A stretch of DNA of 64,000 bases, taken from Erpobdella octoculata. Taxonomy: Eukaryota; Annelida; Clitellata; Hirudinida; Erpobdellidae. Below, piece after piece: positions 22,701 to 37,061 of the stretch (its first letter is position 1; each line of letters opens with the position of its first letter). The notes under the pieces were generated by a model. It was given only the letters and a program-made list of their open reading frames with translations, had not been told where the DNA came from and ran no database searches. Where the stretch lies: NCBI GenBank assembly GCA_963978895.1, contig OZ022247.1, forward strand, positions 2,451,369-2,515,368, written 5' to 3'. Position numbers and translations under genes: made by a program.

Positions 22701-25490
22701 AGCAGCAGCTCCGCCACCATCTCCGAACCCTTTCGTTTACGATCTTAACAACAACACTGTTTCAGTAGCAACTACCTCCAACATCGTTACTTCTACAGCT
22801 GCTGTCTCTAGACCTGTTTCGTCAGCTGTGACAGCCACTGCTGGTCGTGTCCTCACGCAGGCTGTCAGTGCCAAAGTACTCAACGACAGTGAAAATAGGT
22901 CAACCCATTCAGCGATGCTGGAAGATGCGGACGATCAAAAAGTACACGAACATTTAGAAAGATCTGAAAATAAAAGTTCCGGTAATTTTGAGTCGAATAA
23001 GAAACGCTTACTGTCCCAGTGGTTAAAAGTACTGGCAGAGAGGAATATAGAAGGTAAAGACCGCCAAGCGGTCAATGCCGTTGAGCGGCAGAGAAGTAAT
23101 TTGTCGTCTGGATTGGCTTACAAAGATAAGAAGAAGCTGAAAGTTGATTTAAAAGTAAACTTCCAGACTGAACAAGAACCTGTTAGATCAAAGGTCATGC
23201 ATTTGAGAAGACTTCCTGGCCAGGTGAGATTTATAAAATTTGCTTATTTATTTGTTTTTGTAGCTCGTGGTCTTCTGAGGCACTAGTAATTAACATAAAA
23301 ACCAATCACTATTCGCAGAGTGGATTAATCAAGACCAGCTCCAAGGGTCGGCTTATCAAAACCGGTCAAACGAGGTCAGAGTTCATCGACCTAAATAGTT
23401 TGGTCCGGCCTACCTTCTCGAGGTTGCAGAAAAGTCTTGAATTTCTTGAAGAGCAGAGTTTCTTGTGTTGTCATCGGTGCGGAGTTGAAGATGTCAACAA
23501 TCGTAGGTCAGCCAGTAGTCCTCCTAAACTCTTACGATGTCGACATTTCGATGAGGATTATAAAGACGCTGAAAGAAGCCGTCATAGAAGTCGGTCTGAC
23601 CATCTCGGACGAACAAGTCTCGATGGTGTTGAACACCGAGGACGGGTCAGAAGTAGGTTTCTTGATCGAATTGGCTCTCGACAAGAACGCATGTTCAGAT
23701 CCAAGTCTCTCCCGCATCGGATGTCTTCCGATGTTTGTCTGAAATGTAGGAATGATGCCAAATTGAAAGAGAGCAGGTCTAGAACGTGGCTGGATAGTGA
23801 CGACGCATCTTTTGGGGAGGAGGAGGATGGTCATGATAGTAGTCGTAGTGGGACACCTGATGCTGATGATGGAGCAGGAGAAAGTGGGTTAGAAAAACTC
23901 AGAAGTTGGCTTGAAAAATTGGAAGTTTGTATAATGCTATTGAATTGTTTGATTTTCAGTAATGTGACAAATTAACAAAAAATTGAAATTAAAAAAAATG
24001 TATTTTAGCTGGTTTAAGTGATTATTTTCATGAAATCTGTATTTAATCAATTCTTTACTATTTTCATGCCATCAGCTTGAAAGAATTGAAATCAAAAGAA
24101 GATGGAATACTGCAGAAGTGGGAAATGGTGGTGGTGGTGATAATGATAATAAAAAAGGTATTTAAAAATTAGTTTTAATTGAATAAATCGTTTTATAATT
24201 TTTTTTTCATTGATTTTTTTTATTTATTTATAGAGACAAACTGGATGGAAAACGGCAGATTTTCTATAAAGGAATTCCACAGCGAGTTCAAAAGAGATGT
24301 GACGGAAGCAAAGAAAAACTTCCAATCCCTGGCAGCTGCAAACGCGGCGTCCGGGCCGAGCGTATCGACGGAAGAATTTTCCCTCAACCTCCTTCAGGAG
24401 TGGGAGAGAAGAGATAAAGATTTTTTTTCTTTCAATCTTTTCAATGGCGAAATAAGTGGGGGGCAAGTGATGTCCTCTCTGCCTCTCCCGCAACCCCTGG
24501 CTCAACCGGCTTCTCCACCCATTCCTCAGTACGTCGCTCCGCGTTCAGTGAAGCGTACTGAAGGCCAGACTGCAAACCTGGCGATCGACAGAGATATCTT
24601 GAGTGACGTGATCAAAGACGACAAGCAATATGGAAGATACGTGAGAGACGTGGTCAGAAGTTTGGTCGGAGGACGTCTTGCCGATTCCAGCCAGGCCGTG
24701 ATCTGCGATAGGTTTGTATTTCTTGTAGATTTTAATTTATTATTGAAACAATAGTCTTTAAAACATTTATCCAATAGTGTTTAATCAATGGTTCTCATCT
24801 CTCTACTATGGGGTAGTCAATCAAATAGTTTGAAGCTGCCACAGGGATTGTCTATTTTGTAGAAGGTAGACCTTGTGGATATCTGTTGTAGTTATTGGTT
24901 CTTCTGGATACATTGTAATTATCGGTCCTTTTGGAAAAATTGTAATTTTAAATGTTGTAATTTAAAACATGTTTATATATATGATCTTTTGTTACTGCAG
25001 TTTACTGCTCTTTACATTCGTACGAATATTGTCTAAACCATTGGGTTTCTCTCTCGAGTCATTGCAATAAGTATTTTGGGTTCGCTTCCCGGCGTGGTGG
25101 TACGAGAGAAAGTTTTATTTATTCTTTGGGTCGATGACTTAAAAACCAGCTTGTTGAATGGAAATCAACAAAACTCAGCACAATCTCACTTCATCCACAA
25201 AATTTTGATAACAGCTAAAACTGCATCCTATACGAGCGTAAAGTTCCTGAAGCTTCAGAATTGCAAGTGCCTCATCTGATAGCATTAATGATTAAATGAG
25301 TTTAGCACATTTTTAATAATAATAATAATAATAATTAATTATCTTCTGCCCATCCAGGGTTGCTGATGATGTTTTGAACAGCTGTCTCAACGACGTATAC
25401 TCCGAAGTGAATGCAGTGAGCGACGCAATCGTTGAAAGAGTTTACAAGTCGGAACTCTCGGCGGAAACCGGCGGAAGTGCGGAAACTTGA
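19735..25490 (+). CDS. KIAA0753: KIAA0753/Moonraker (OFIP)-like centriolar satellite protein, twelve exons
   Basis: Exons are 19735-19842, 19910-20071, 20233-20326, 20914-21123, 21271-21404, 21972-22111, 22375-22465, 22654-23223, 23319-23924, 24076-24157, 24234-24711 and 25358-25490. They total 935 residues in one frame, against about 967 in human. Blocks resembling vertebrate KIAA0753 are an N-terminal VLDAAVNLAKRDLKERN segment, a coiled-coil EVGKLKEELKKCL, then DVHRRKVRISERSSRISRL, YKGAVKTMKMIVQQMSDH and a C-terminal helix (VADDVLNSCLNDVYSEV). The order and spacing match. In vertebrates the protein works with OFD1 and FOR20 at centriolar satellites in centriole duplication and ciliogenesis. 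Residues from exons 8-9 are low complexity. The call rests on remembered sequence and was not aligned. Exon 6 could start three bases earlier. Confidence 0.8.
22183..22354 (+). repeat. 86-bp tandem duplication in KIAA0753 intron 6
   Basis: Two AT-rich copies, starting at 22183 and 22269 with TTTTAGAATCGTATTTTTAT, differ at only a few positions. They lie just before the exon 7 acceptor. Confidence 0.85.
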
Positions 25491-26350
25491 CCTGCGGGAC
25501 TCGAGAAACGTGTCCCATCCAGTGCCAAATTCACCTTTATCGTTTGTGCCAACCTGTTGTACTTACTTGAATGTCGGACGTTAGTTTAATTTAATTTAAT
25601 TTAGATATTGAAGAAATATTTCTGCATTTGTTTACGAAAATTAAATCGTGTTTTCGGGTTTTATTTTCTTTAATTCGTTCTAATTTTTTTTCTTCTGTTT
25701 TTCATCTCCTGTTGATGTTGTGTGAGCTGTTGGCGTTTTTATTATTATTATTTGTAAATCCGTTGTCCCGACGTTACTTCTTGATCAATTTGTTGTAGAA
25801 TTATAAACAAACTGCACGTGAATCGATAGACTTGAAAATTTGCATTGATTAGATTTCTTCTTAAAATGGATTCTCTAAAATTTGTATTGATTCCTGATGA
25901 CGCAAACAAAATGTTTTGGCATGAATCTCATTTTATTCTCGATGAATATTTTTAAAATTATCACAGTTTAGGAAAAGCTACTTGACCTTGCCATGAGCTT
26001 TTACTGTATAATACTTGCATCTTTGTTTATGTCACGTACAATTTAAATGCATGTTTCCTCTTGCCTGCACGCATGTTGCCAAATTTTACTGATTTTTTTC
26101 AGTTTATAGTTGTGTTTTGCCCACTTGAACAATAAAAAATTACCCAATCATCAACCTGGTTGCAAGCGTTTTTTTTTATCAGATAAAAGCGACGTTTGTG
26201 TCAAAAACATTAGACAAGACAAGGACATTCAGATTTATGTCTTAACAAAAAACAGCACCTTGAAATATACGAAATCATAGAAATTTAGAAAAATGTCCAG
26301 CTAGTGCCTTTGATATATATATATATAGACTAGAGATATAGTTACGAACG
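25491..26350. other. 3' UTR region between convergent KIAA0753 and TMEM218
   Basis: No ORF of interest. AATAAA at 26131-26136 is a candidate polyadenylation signal for KIAA0753. TTTATT at 25932-25937 could serve TMEM218 on the minus strand, which would make the two 3' UTRs overlap. Confidence 0.4.
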
Positions 26351-26686
26351 TCAATCGTTGAAATACTTCAAAGGAACCGCTTCACGTCGCCTGAAAAGAT
26401 GAATTGAGGCAATGATGACAAGACCGAGAAAACATGAAATCGTACAAACTGACAGGAGTGCCACGCGCAGTGCATACTTTGTGTCGTACACAACATTCGG
26501 ATCCTCGGGTGGCAAGGTACCTTTCGGGATTGCCCATAAAATGACGGTGATGATTGCGACGGCAAAAATAAGTCCAATTCCAGCAAAAACGGAACTGCCT
26601 CCAATTCTAAGCGTTATTATCCATACCAGTAAAGCAAGGGACCACAAAACAGCCAATATTATTATACCAGTTCCAACAAAAGCCAT
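26351..26686 (-). CDS. TMEM218: TMEM218-like transition-zone membrane protein, single exon
   Basis: The protein is 111 residues and contains three hydrophobic segments, about 4-26, 33-55 and 75-98. A short polar loop between the second and third contains PKGTLPPEDP, and the tail is basic to polar (HLFRRREAVPLKYFND). Size, topology and the pattern around the second helix and following loop fit TMEM218, about 115 residues in human, a MKS-module-associated protein of the ciliary transition zone. Similarity is modest and recalled from memory, so another small multi-pass protein is possible. The gene is convergent with KIAA0753, another cilium gene, and divergent from the P1 gene. Confidence 0.75.
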   Translation of the reverse strand: MAFVGTGIIILAVLWSLALLVWIITLRIGGSSVFAGIGLIFAVAIITVILWAIPKGTLPPEDPNVVYDTKYALRVALLSVCTISCFLGLVIIASIHLFRRREAVPLKYFND

Positions 26687-27232
26687 TTTGTAAAAAAAAA
26701 CAATACAAACAGTTTTTATTAAAATTAAGCATACGTTTTCATTATATTATAATGAGACAGTCGGTTTTACTAACAATACCCTACTTGATGCATCGGGTTT
26801 CTATGACGATCCTGCATACATTTACGTTTACAAACTAAGTAAAATTAAAAAGTATAAATACAAATTAAATTTTTCATTATTAAAAAATTTGATAACATAA
26901 AATAATTTTTTTAAAATAAATTTGAATTTATTTGCGTCTTTGCTATGTTTAGGTAGAATAGGTTCTGTGTTCCTGTTTCCTCATTCTCTTCTATCGCCGC
27001 GACTTGTGGTTTGTACCTACGGTCTCTAAAGCGTTGACTTTTTAAGTGCATTGCTCTAATTATAGCTCAGGCCTTCCGGCAGCGTGCACTATTTTAAAGG
27101 TTTATATTGTTTCAATTTCTACAGTTTTTTAAAGTTTGATTTGTAGGTGTAGCGCATTTTTTTCTTAAAATCGTCAACTCGTGCTCGACCTAGGTTGTCA
27201 TTATACTTTGATTTGTTCGATTCCAGATTGAA
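26687..27232. promoter_or_regulatory. Divergent promoter region, TMEM218 and RPLP1
   Basis: The 546 bases separate two head-to-head start codons. GATTCCAG ending at 27226, just 6 bases before the P1 ATG, looks like a splice acceptor, so P1 probably has a non-coding first exon, perhaps in the less AT-rich patch near 26990-27090. Ribosomal-protein genes often begin in a pyrimidine tract, but the transcription start cannot be fixed here. Confidence 0.4.
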
Positions 27233-27902
27233 ATGGCTTCTATGGATCAACTCGCTTGCACCTATGCTGCTCTTATCTTGGCTGATGACGATGTTGCCAT
27301 CACCGTAAGTTATTAGATGTTCTGAGTAAAATATTCGTATACAGATATGTTGCTACGTCTAGTTATGGCATTGACTTTTGTAATCGAAGTGCTTATGTAA
27401 ACTTTTGTTTGTAGGCTGAAAAGCTGAACACCATCCTCAAGGCTGCTAATGTTCCGATTGAGCCAATCTGGCCAAGTAAGTCAATACAATATACAGATAC
27501 AATATCTAGACATAGATGCATGCAGGGTACACAATGTAAATGATATTCAATTCTAGTTAGCTTTAGGCTTTGATCATAGTCTGCTGAGCTGCATATTATA
27601 AAAATTCGGAGAAAATTGAGAGTAAAAACAGCACTCATTATTGGTTAACCTTCTATAAATCTTCCAATGCATTCAATAGCAATTAACTGATTTCAGCATT
27701 ATTTGCTCGTGCCTTGAGCAACATCAACATCAAGGATCTCATCACCAAGATAGGAAGTGTTGCTCCATCTGCTGCAGCCCCTGCTGCAAGTGCCCCAGCT
27801 GCTGCTACTGAAGATAAGAAAGACAAGAAGGAAGAAGCCAAGAAAGAAGAGAAGGAAGAAGAAGAAGAGGATGATGATATGGGATTTGGTCTCTTTGATT
27901 AG
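27233..27902 (+). CDS. RPLP1: 60S acidic ribosomal protein P1, three exons
   Basis: Exons 27233-27304, 27415-27475 and 27697-27902 encode 112 residues. The N-terminal dimerisation domain begins [20 protein letters not shown] and includes [11 protein letters not shown] and SNINIKDLI. An Ala-rich hinge (residues about 69-83) and a Lys/Glu-rich segment follow. The terminal [13 protein letters not shown] motif is the peptide that recruits translation GTPases. P1 pairs with P2 on P0 to form the large-subunit stalk that stimulates eEF1A and eEF2. All junctions are canonical GT-AG and the length is typical of the family. Confidence 0.98.
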
Positions 27903-27954
27903 ATTCGAATATGATGACATTCTGACAGTCAGTTGCAGAGACAAAATGTTTTGA

Positions 27955-27960
27955 AATAAA
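27955..27960 (+). terminator. Polyadenylation signal of RPLP1
   Basis: AATAAA lies 53 bases after the P1 stop codon, in an otherwise gene-free 3' flank. Confidence 0.75.
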
Positions 27961-28073
27961 ACTTAAAATAATCAGATTTAGTGTTATAATTTTGTCTGTA
28001 AAAAATGTGTGCAAACACGTTTTATAAGGGGCCAGGGGTTAACACGGTTGGTTACAGAAAATGTACAGTCTCA

Positions 28074-28540
28074 TTTATTATGGGTGACACGTAAAACACA
28101 TTAAAATAGTTATTACATTTCAAGCAACAGTCATTAAAAATGTAATTGGAGATTATTATGCCAGCTCTTTAAAAGTGAAAAGGTCATTGTTAAAAATTAA
28201 TCAATCGCAGAAATGTAAGGGTGATATATATTGGGCTTGAGGTGTTACTTGAGTCATACTTGCAGATATGAGTGAAGATGTGTGCATGTCAATGAGATGA
28301 TATGAAAGTTCTGAAAAAGTCACTGCATAGTCATGAAATGTGGAAGACACAAACAAATAACTGAAAATTATACCCACAGCTTTAAGAAACGTTATATATT
28401 AAGCTTAAAATTTGCAAGTATCAGTAATAAATATGCCGCATTTTATGAAGACTGAATGTCATTGCTGTAATAAATTAAAGGTTAACAGTTAATTGAAACA
28501 TTGGGCTGTAAACAATTGGATATTTTCATGGCTTTGTCTA
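28074..28540 (-). other. Probable 3' UTR of the CARD-Bcl-2 gene
   Basis: TTTATT at 28074-28079 reads AATAAA on the minus strand, about 460 bases past the stop codon at 28541. The gene is convergent with RPLP1, and the two polyadenylation signals are roughly 115 bases apart. No other feature is seen. Confidence 0.5.
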
Positions 28541-29746
28541 TCACCCAGATGTGATTCCTTGAAAGAGAGAGCTCAAGTATCCAAGAAACTTCTCGTACCA
28601 CTTCAGGTCGCCAGCATTCAAAATCCATTCCTGCAACAAAACAAATTTTTTTACAATATATGCTCATCAAATAAGTCAGCTGATAAATTTATTTTTAAAA
28701 ATTCCAACCCATCCTCCATTTTTTTCAATCCAATCTCTGCAAACAGGATTCTTAGCAATATGAAACCCCACATAACTACCAAAGAGTTTTTCCTCTTCTG
28801 GAGAACTCTCCATGTCTTGAGCAACTTGCTTCCAGAAGGCAAACCAGGTTATGATTCTACCCCAATTGCAGACATAAAACAACCCATCGGCAATTGAGTC
28901 CACTGTTTGGTATCCAACCATCTCTAGAATATGCAAGCCTTTGACAGTTTCTTTTATATCTTCTTTAAACTTGGGTGGCTGTTTTTCGAGAAGCCTTTGC
29001 AAGGCTGCTGAATAATTGTTGTAATCAGAAGAACAAGAATCTGTACAAGCAGTAAATGCATGTTCGCCCATTTTAGAGGCAATTTCAGTGAAGGAATCAT
29101 TTTTTGGCTTGTTATTTTTCTTCGGACGTAGAACTGGTTCAGAGTTATCGGCAGATGGGATGTGAGGTTGTTCAAGTCTGAAATTTGAAAATTGTTCAAT
29201 ATTTTCGTTAACCACAAACTGGCCTTTTTTATTAAATTGTTGGAATTGAGGAATTTTGTCTAGCTCTTCCTTAATTAGCTTCTGCACAGTCTGTACATGG
29301 TCTGCGTTAGGCATCTTGAGCACTTGTAACAGTATATTGGTTTGTTCCATGATATGTCTCTGGAGCTGAGCAATCTTCGTGTCAACAGAAGCATCATTAT
29401 TGGCATCATCAGTGTGGTCATCACCGTTTGCATCATTCGAGAGCAATAGAGATATATCAGCGTTTTCTATTTGATCAGCCAGAGATTTGTAAGATATTAC
29501 GTCTGTATCTCGAAGAGAATCGCAAAAAACTAGGAATATGTTGTTAGGAGATATTTTTTTATTTAAAATTTTTAGAAGCATCCTAACTTTCGCAGGTCGT
29601 GTTTTTTCGGATTCAATTATTTGAATATCTTCTTCTCCAAAGCTATTTAAATTACTGACCAAATAGTCTCTAATCTCATCAAAATCTAAAGTGTCAACCA
29701 ACAACTTATATTTAACTTTAATCTTTTTTTTTTGTTCGGAATTCAT
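28541..29746 (-). CDS. CARD and Bcl-2 domain fusion protein, two exons
   Basis: Exons 29746-28709 and 28630-28541 encode 375 residues. An in-frame TGA six bases upstream supports the start. Residues about 8-97 resemble a caspase recruitment domain: LVDTLDFDEIRDYLVSNL, then FGEEDIQIIESEKTRPAKVRMLL, then NNIFLVFCDSLRD. A hydrophilic, partly acidic linker (about 100-215) follows. Residues about 220-375 form a Bcl-2 domain, with a BH1-like block CNWGRIITWFAFWKQ (293-307) and a BH2-like DWIEKNGGW (338-346). The intron falls exactly after that final Trp, the place where many Bcl-2 genes are split. The second exon continues the fold (EWILNAGDLKWYEKFLGYL). No C-terminal membrane anchor is visible. 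Role by inference: an apoptosis or innate-signalling regulator coupling CARD partners to Bcl-2-type interactions. Pro- or anti-apoptotic sign cannot be told from sequence. Confidence 0.85.
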
Positions 29747-30660
29747 AATTCAGGTTAGTGGGGTTGGGAATTCCATAAAAATAAATAAAGAAAAAGATCA
29801 AAATTGATAATGTATAAGCAAACTATATTTAATAAAAATGTATAAAATGTATGTAAAATTAATTTTTAATGCAGTATTTATTAAACAAATAAATTTTTAA
29901 TTTTAATACAAGGCTGATCAAGTTCATTTTACGGCGTTTAGTCGTGTTGTCTACTTAATAATAGCTAAATATTATAGATATATTTATATTATTCATATTA
30001 CCCTCAGACTTGGAAGTGGGCCCTTGATGTTAAAATGGGTCCCCTCCTTGACGTCTCCCTGACGTCAAAGTGGGATCCTAGACGTTGAAGTTGAAAATGT
30101 ACCTACCTACTCTACGTCCATCAATTTTTTTGGGAGAACAATTTTAAAATGCTGGAACGAGTGAGCCCTTTTTGACAACTTCCCCTTAAGGTTTTGCCAT
30201 AGATATATCTATGGGTTTTGCAGACATGACCAGTGGCGGATCCAGAAATTTTCAGTGAAGGATACGGTTACATCAGGACTTACAAACATTTTCACACTTT
30301 CTCTTCCCAAAAAGTTAATGACCGGCGGCGAGGGCGGGGCAGTCGTGCCAAAGGTATTTTGCCTCTTTTATTATAGATAGTTAAAGATACTTAATTATCT
30401 CTTCCAAAAAAACTGATGGCTTGAGTTATTTTTTCAGCAATTTTACTTCAACGTACGGTAGTTTTCCAAAAACCGAGATATTATTCTACCCAAAAAATTT
30501 AATCAAATTTCTGGTGGGGGATGCATGCATCTCCCGATCTCCCCATTGTCCGTGGATCCGTTCCTGGACACGGCGTTTTTGCTGGGGTGCACACTGTAAG
30601 TTTGTTTTACTTAACACGTACATTCATACATGTCAATAGTCAAACAATAGTAAAAACCCT
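29747..30660. other. Upstream flank of the CARD-Bcl-2 gene, with a transposon terminus
   Basis: No gene seen. The promoter of the minus-strand gene should lie in the first few hundred bases. CAGTGGCGGATCCAGA at 30231-30246 is another copy of the small-transposon terminus; its partner end was not identified. Confidence 0.4.
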
Positions 30661-30669
30661 ATTTTTTCT

Positions 30670-33990
<3,321 letters not shown>

Positions 33991-33999
33991 ATGTTTATT

Positions 34000-34200
34000 T
34001 TATATTATATATATATATATATTTATACATCTAAAGGCGTGTGCGTGTGTGTGTGATGGAGCATCACATCTGAATCGTTGGAGCAATTTGAACACAATTT
34101 GGCATGATGGCAGTCTTTATTGAGGAGAAGGTTTTAGGCAATTCAAAAAAGCTTTTTTTTTTACGTTTTTTTGGTCGAAAATGAGAGAAAAATAAACAAA
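34000..34200 (+). mobile_element. Dispersed repeat following a (TA)n/(GT)n tract
   Basis: A short (TA)n run, then GTGTGCGTGTGTGTG, then ATCACATCTGAATCGTTGG and AGCAATTTGAACACAATTTGG. The block at 52919-53110 has the same order (TA run, GT run, ATCACATCCGAACTGCTGG, AGCAATC). A shorter match lies at about 39270-39320 (AAACTGCTGGACCAATTTG). Probably a non-autonomous transposon family; class unknown. Confidence 0.5.
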
Positions 34201-34487
34201 AAGCCTGGACAATCCCGCTATTATTTTATATATTTAAAAAAACTAAAACAAAAGTATAATTTTATATAAAAACTCTTATAATTATAAAGACACGAAATGA
34301 GCGCTGCATGCCAATATTTTTTTAGTCGTACAAAATTTTCAATATTCCGAGAGAGTAGAAAACAATTTGTTTTTCTTTTTAGTGCAAACAAAAGAGCGTT
34401 TTTAAGAACAGTTTTTTTTTCATAGTTTCAATTTTGCGTTGTTCAATGTGAATAAATTGTTATTTTTGTTTGTTTTACTCATTCGCA

Positions 34488-34515
34488 CAGTGTGTGTGTG
34501 TGTGTGTGTGTGTGT
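34488..34515. repeat. (GT)n microsatellite
   Basis: About 13 GT units. Flanking sequence to 35100 shows no gene; a purine-rich GA tract lies near 34990-35010. Confidence 0.9.
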
Positions 34516-35111
34516 ATTTCCACCAGCATTGAAATTCTGGTTCCCAATGTCACACCAACGACTTCACTGTATGTTGCCATGCCACATAGGTGCACAAACA
34601 CCCACAGCACACACCTACACTGTGTACACACATGTTTCTATTATTAATATCATCAGAAGTAATCTCCAACTGAAGATATGGAACATTTATTTCTTTCCAT
34701 TACTCTATTTACAAAAAATAGAAGATTTGTTTTTTAGAAAAAGAGCCAATGTTGCATTATGCTCGGGTGGAATGACTTCCACAGATGAAATTTTTCTCTT
34801 CCAGCCAGCCGGATGAGAGATCAAATGTGAATCAGCAAATATTGGAGCCATGGGTAGTGGAATTGATTTTTTTGCTTAAAGATGCCTGTGAATAACTTTC
34901 TCCAGATGCCCAGTGTAAGAAAACAGTGGAAAAGAAGGAAAGAGAAGAATAATAGGGCGAGAGAAGCAGGGAGAGGAAATTATGGAGATATATGGAGAGA
35001 GAGAGAGAGATAAGTGGGGAGGGAGGAAGAAAAGAAAAAAAAGATTATTTATGGCGTACTTGCAAGATAGGAGCTATCTTGGAAAGCAAAACATTTAAGA
35101 GACAAAACAAA

Positions 35112-35295
35112 TGTACATTTATGTATGTATGCATAGTTATGTATGTATGTGTGTATACACACATGCATACATTACATACATACATACATGCATACATACA
35201 TGCATACATACATACATACATACATACATACATACATACATACATACATACACGCACATACATACATACATACACAATACACACATACTACATAC
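35112..35295. repeat. (CATA)n tetranucleotide array
   Basis: Imperfect CATA/GTAT-type repeats with a central inversion of strand bias: ATGTATGTATG at the left, CATACATACATA from about 35160. All open frames here are repeat artefacts. Confidence 0.95.
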
Positions 35296-35817
35296 ACACT
35301 TTTACCGCATTATTAGGCTATATTATCATCATAAAGATATAATTATTAATATTATTATTATTCTTATACACGTCGTTGTTTTTTAAAATTATTTATGTTT
35401 TTATAATTGTTTTCTGTTACAAGTAATTACAAAACTAATCTATCATTTTTAGCCCCTAAGCCGGTTGCAAACACAGAATTATAATGAAAAGAAAATAACG
35501 CACCCAGCCGAGAAATTGGTCGCATAAAAAGCATTTTATCAACACATCAGGGTTTCCTTTCTATCATTGGTCTTTATTAATAGACTCAATAATTTCCGCA
35601 TGGATCATTATAATCATACCAATTCTGTCTTGTCAGGGAAAACATTCTCTAACTTTTTTCCAGTGAACAAGTGAGGTTGGGAATTGCGGAGTTAGCAATT
35701 GCTACGGCTATTTGGAGACATTTCTGTTATTTTTACTGTTTTTGAAGTTATTATTATTAAGTAGTTGTACAATAAAATCCGATACGATCCTAACGATTAT
35801 TAGCAATTGTTAATTAG

Positions 35818-36002
35818 TTATACAATACGATACAATGCAATACAATACAATACAATGCAATATGATATGATCCCATGCAATACAATACATACAATACAAT
35901 ACAATACAATACAATCTGAAACAATACAATACAATCTGATTCAATACAATCTGATACAATACAATACAATACAATACAATGCAGTGCAATACCATGCAAT
36001 AG
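35818..36002. repeat. (ACAAT)n pentanucleotide array
   Basis: Degenerate tandem pentamers (ACAAT with GCAAT, ATGAT and CTGAT variants). A related ATTGT-type array lies at about 40690-40805. Confidence 0.95.
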
Positions 36003-36313
36003 CTGACCTGAACAAATCATGTAGTTAAGTCATGCTGATTTGCATTTCGATTCACTAATTTTAAAAATGAAATTGATCAATAAATTTGGTGAGATTGCTG
36101 TTTCCGAATTACTAGCAGCCAATTCAATTGGATTTGGAGACACGCATTCCAAAGCATTCCAATGTTAAAGGCCATGAAGGCCAACTTTGCTGTGATTTGA
36201 TCTTTGCTCTGAACTTTCTGGTCCGGTTAGCTGGCTTATAGCCGGTTTCAGCTGACTTATTGCATAGAAATGCTTGAGTGAGTTCTTCTATTGTGTATGT
36301 ATTTAGTAGTGTG

Positions 36314-36359
36314 CTGTTTTTCTGATTCTCTCTCTCCCTCCCTCCCCCTCGCTGTCTCT

Positions 36360-36412
<53 letters not shown>
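36314..36412. repeat. (CT)n microsatellite
   Basis: A pyrimidine-only run grading into pure CT; no gene on either side to 37000. Confidence 0.95.
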
Positions 36413-36415
<3 letters not shown>

Positions 36416-37061
36416 GAACCCCCCCCATGTTGACTTATTCAGGTCTGAGCCAAAGCCAATACCATTAGTGGCGGTGCATAGTCAGACAGTCGATCTGTCT
36501 CTGTAGTATTGCTTATTTTTATGTCTATTTGTTTTTCAGTTTTGTTGTTCTTCCTCTTTTTGCTTGTTTGAGTGTCTCTGACTTTCTCTCTTTATGTCTT
36601 TATCTCTCTCTGGTTGGAGGACAGTTTGATGATAATATAATAGCTCTTCATGCTGTGCAGTAAATCTTACTATGGCACATTTTTATTGGACGATAGACTC
36701 TATTGTTTCATCTCATGCGTGTCATTACGTAACCTATCAGGGACTTATAATGTAATATAATATGTGTGTATTTTTATTTTCTTTCTCTATTTGTAATGAT
36801 TCTACTGGCTTAATATTGCAATTGGTTTTTATTACTTTGTCGGCCATTGATGGAATGGGTCAGTGGGAGTGGAATGGAGAGTGGGTGTGGGTCACTGATG
36901 TGGATGGAATGAAGGGGGGTGCTGCTCTACTGAGCCTTATTGTTATTATTATTATTATTGACATTATTTTTATTTTTTAGTTCTGTTCAATGCACATTCG
37001 GGGACCCCAAATAAAGCTAAAACTATCGATCAACTTTTGTTTCCAAATTTTTGGTTGGTTT

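Noticed and set aside
27537..27592. Possible C/D box snoRNA in RPLP1 intron 2
   Set aside because: ATGATA and CTGA are present, but the C box is imperfect, no terminal stem pairs, and no D'/C' pair is clear.
27699..27944. Minus-strand open frame opposite RPLP1 exon 3
   Set aside because: Shadow of the Lys/Glu-rich coding sequence; the plus strand is an unmistakable P1 protein.
35045..35386. Tyr/His/Thr-rich open frames
   Set aside because: Translation of the CATA tetranucleotide array.
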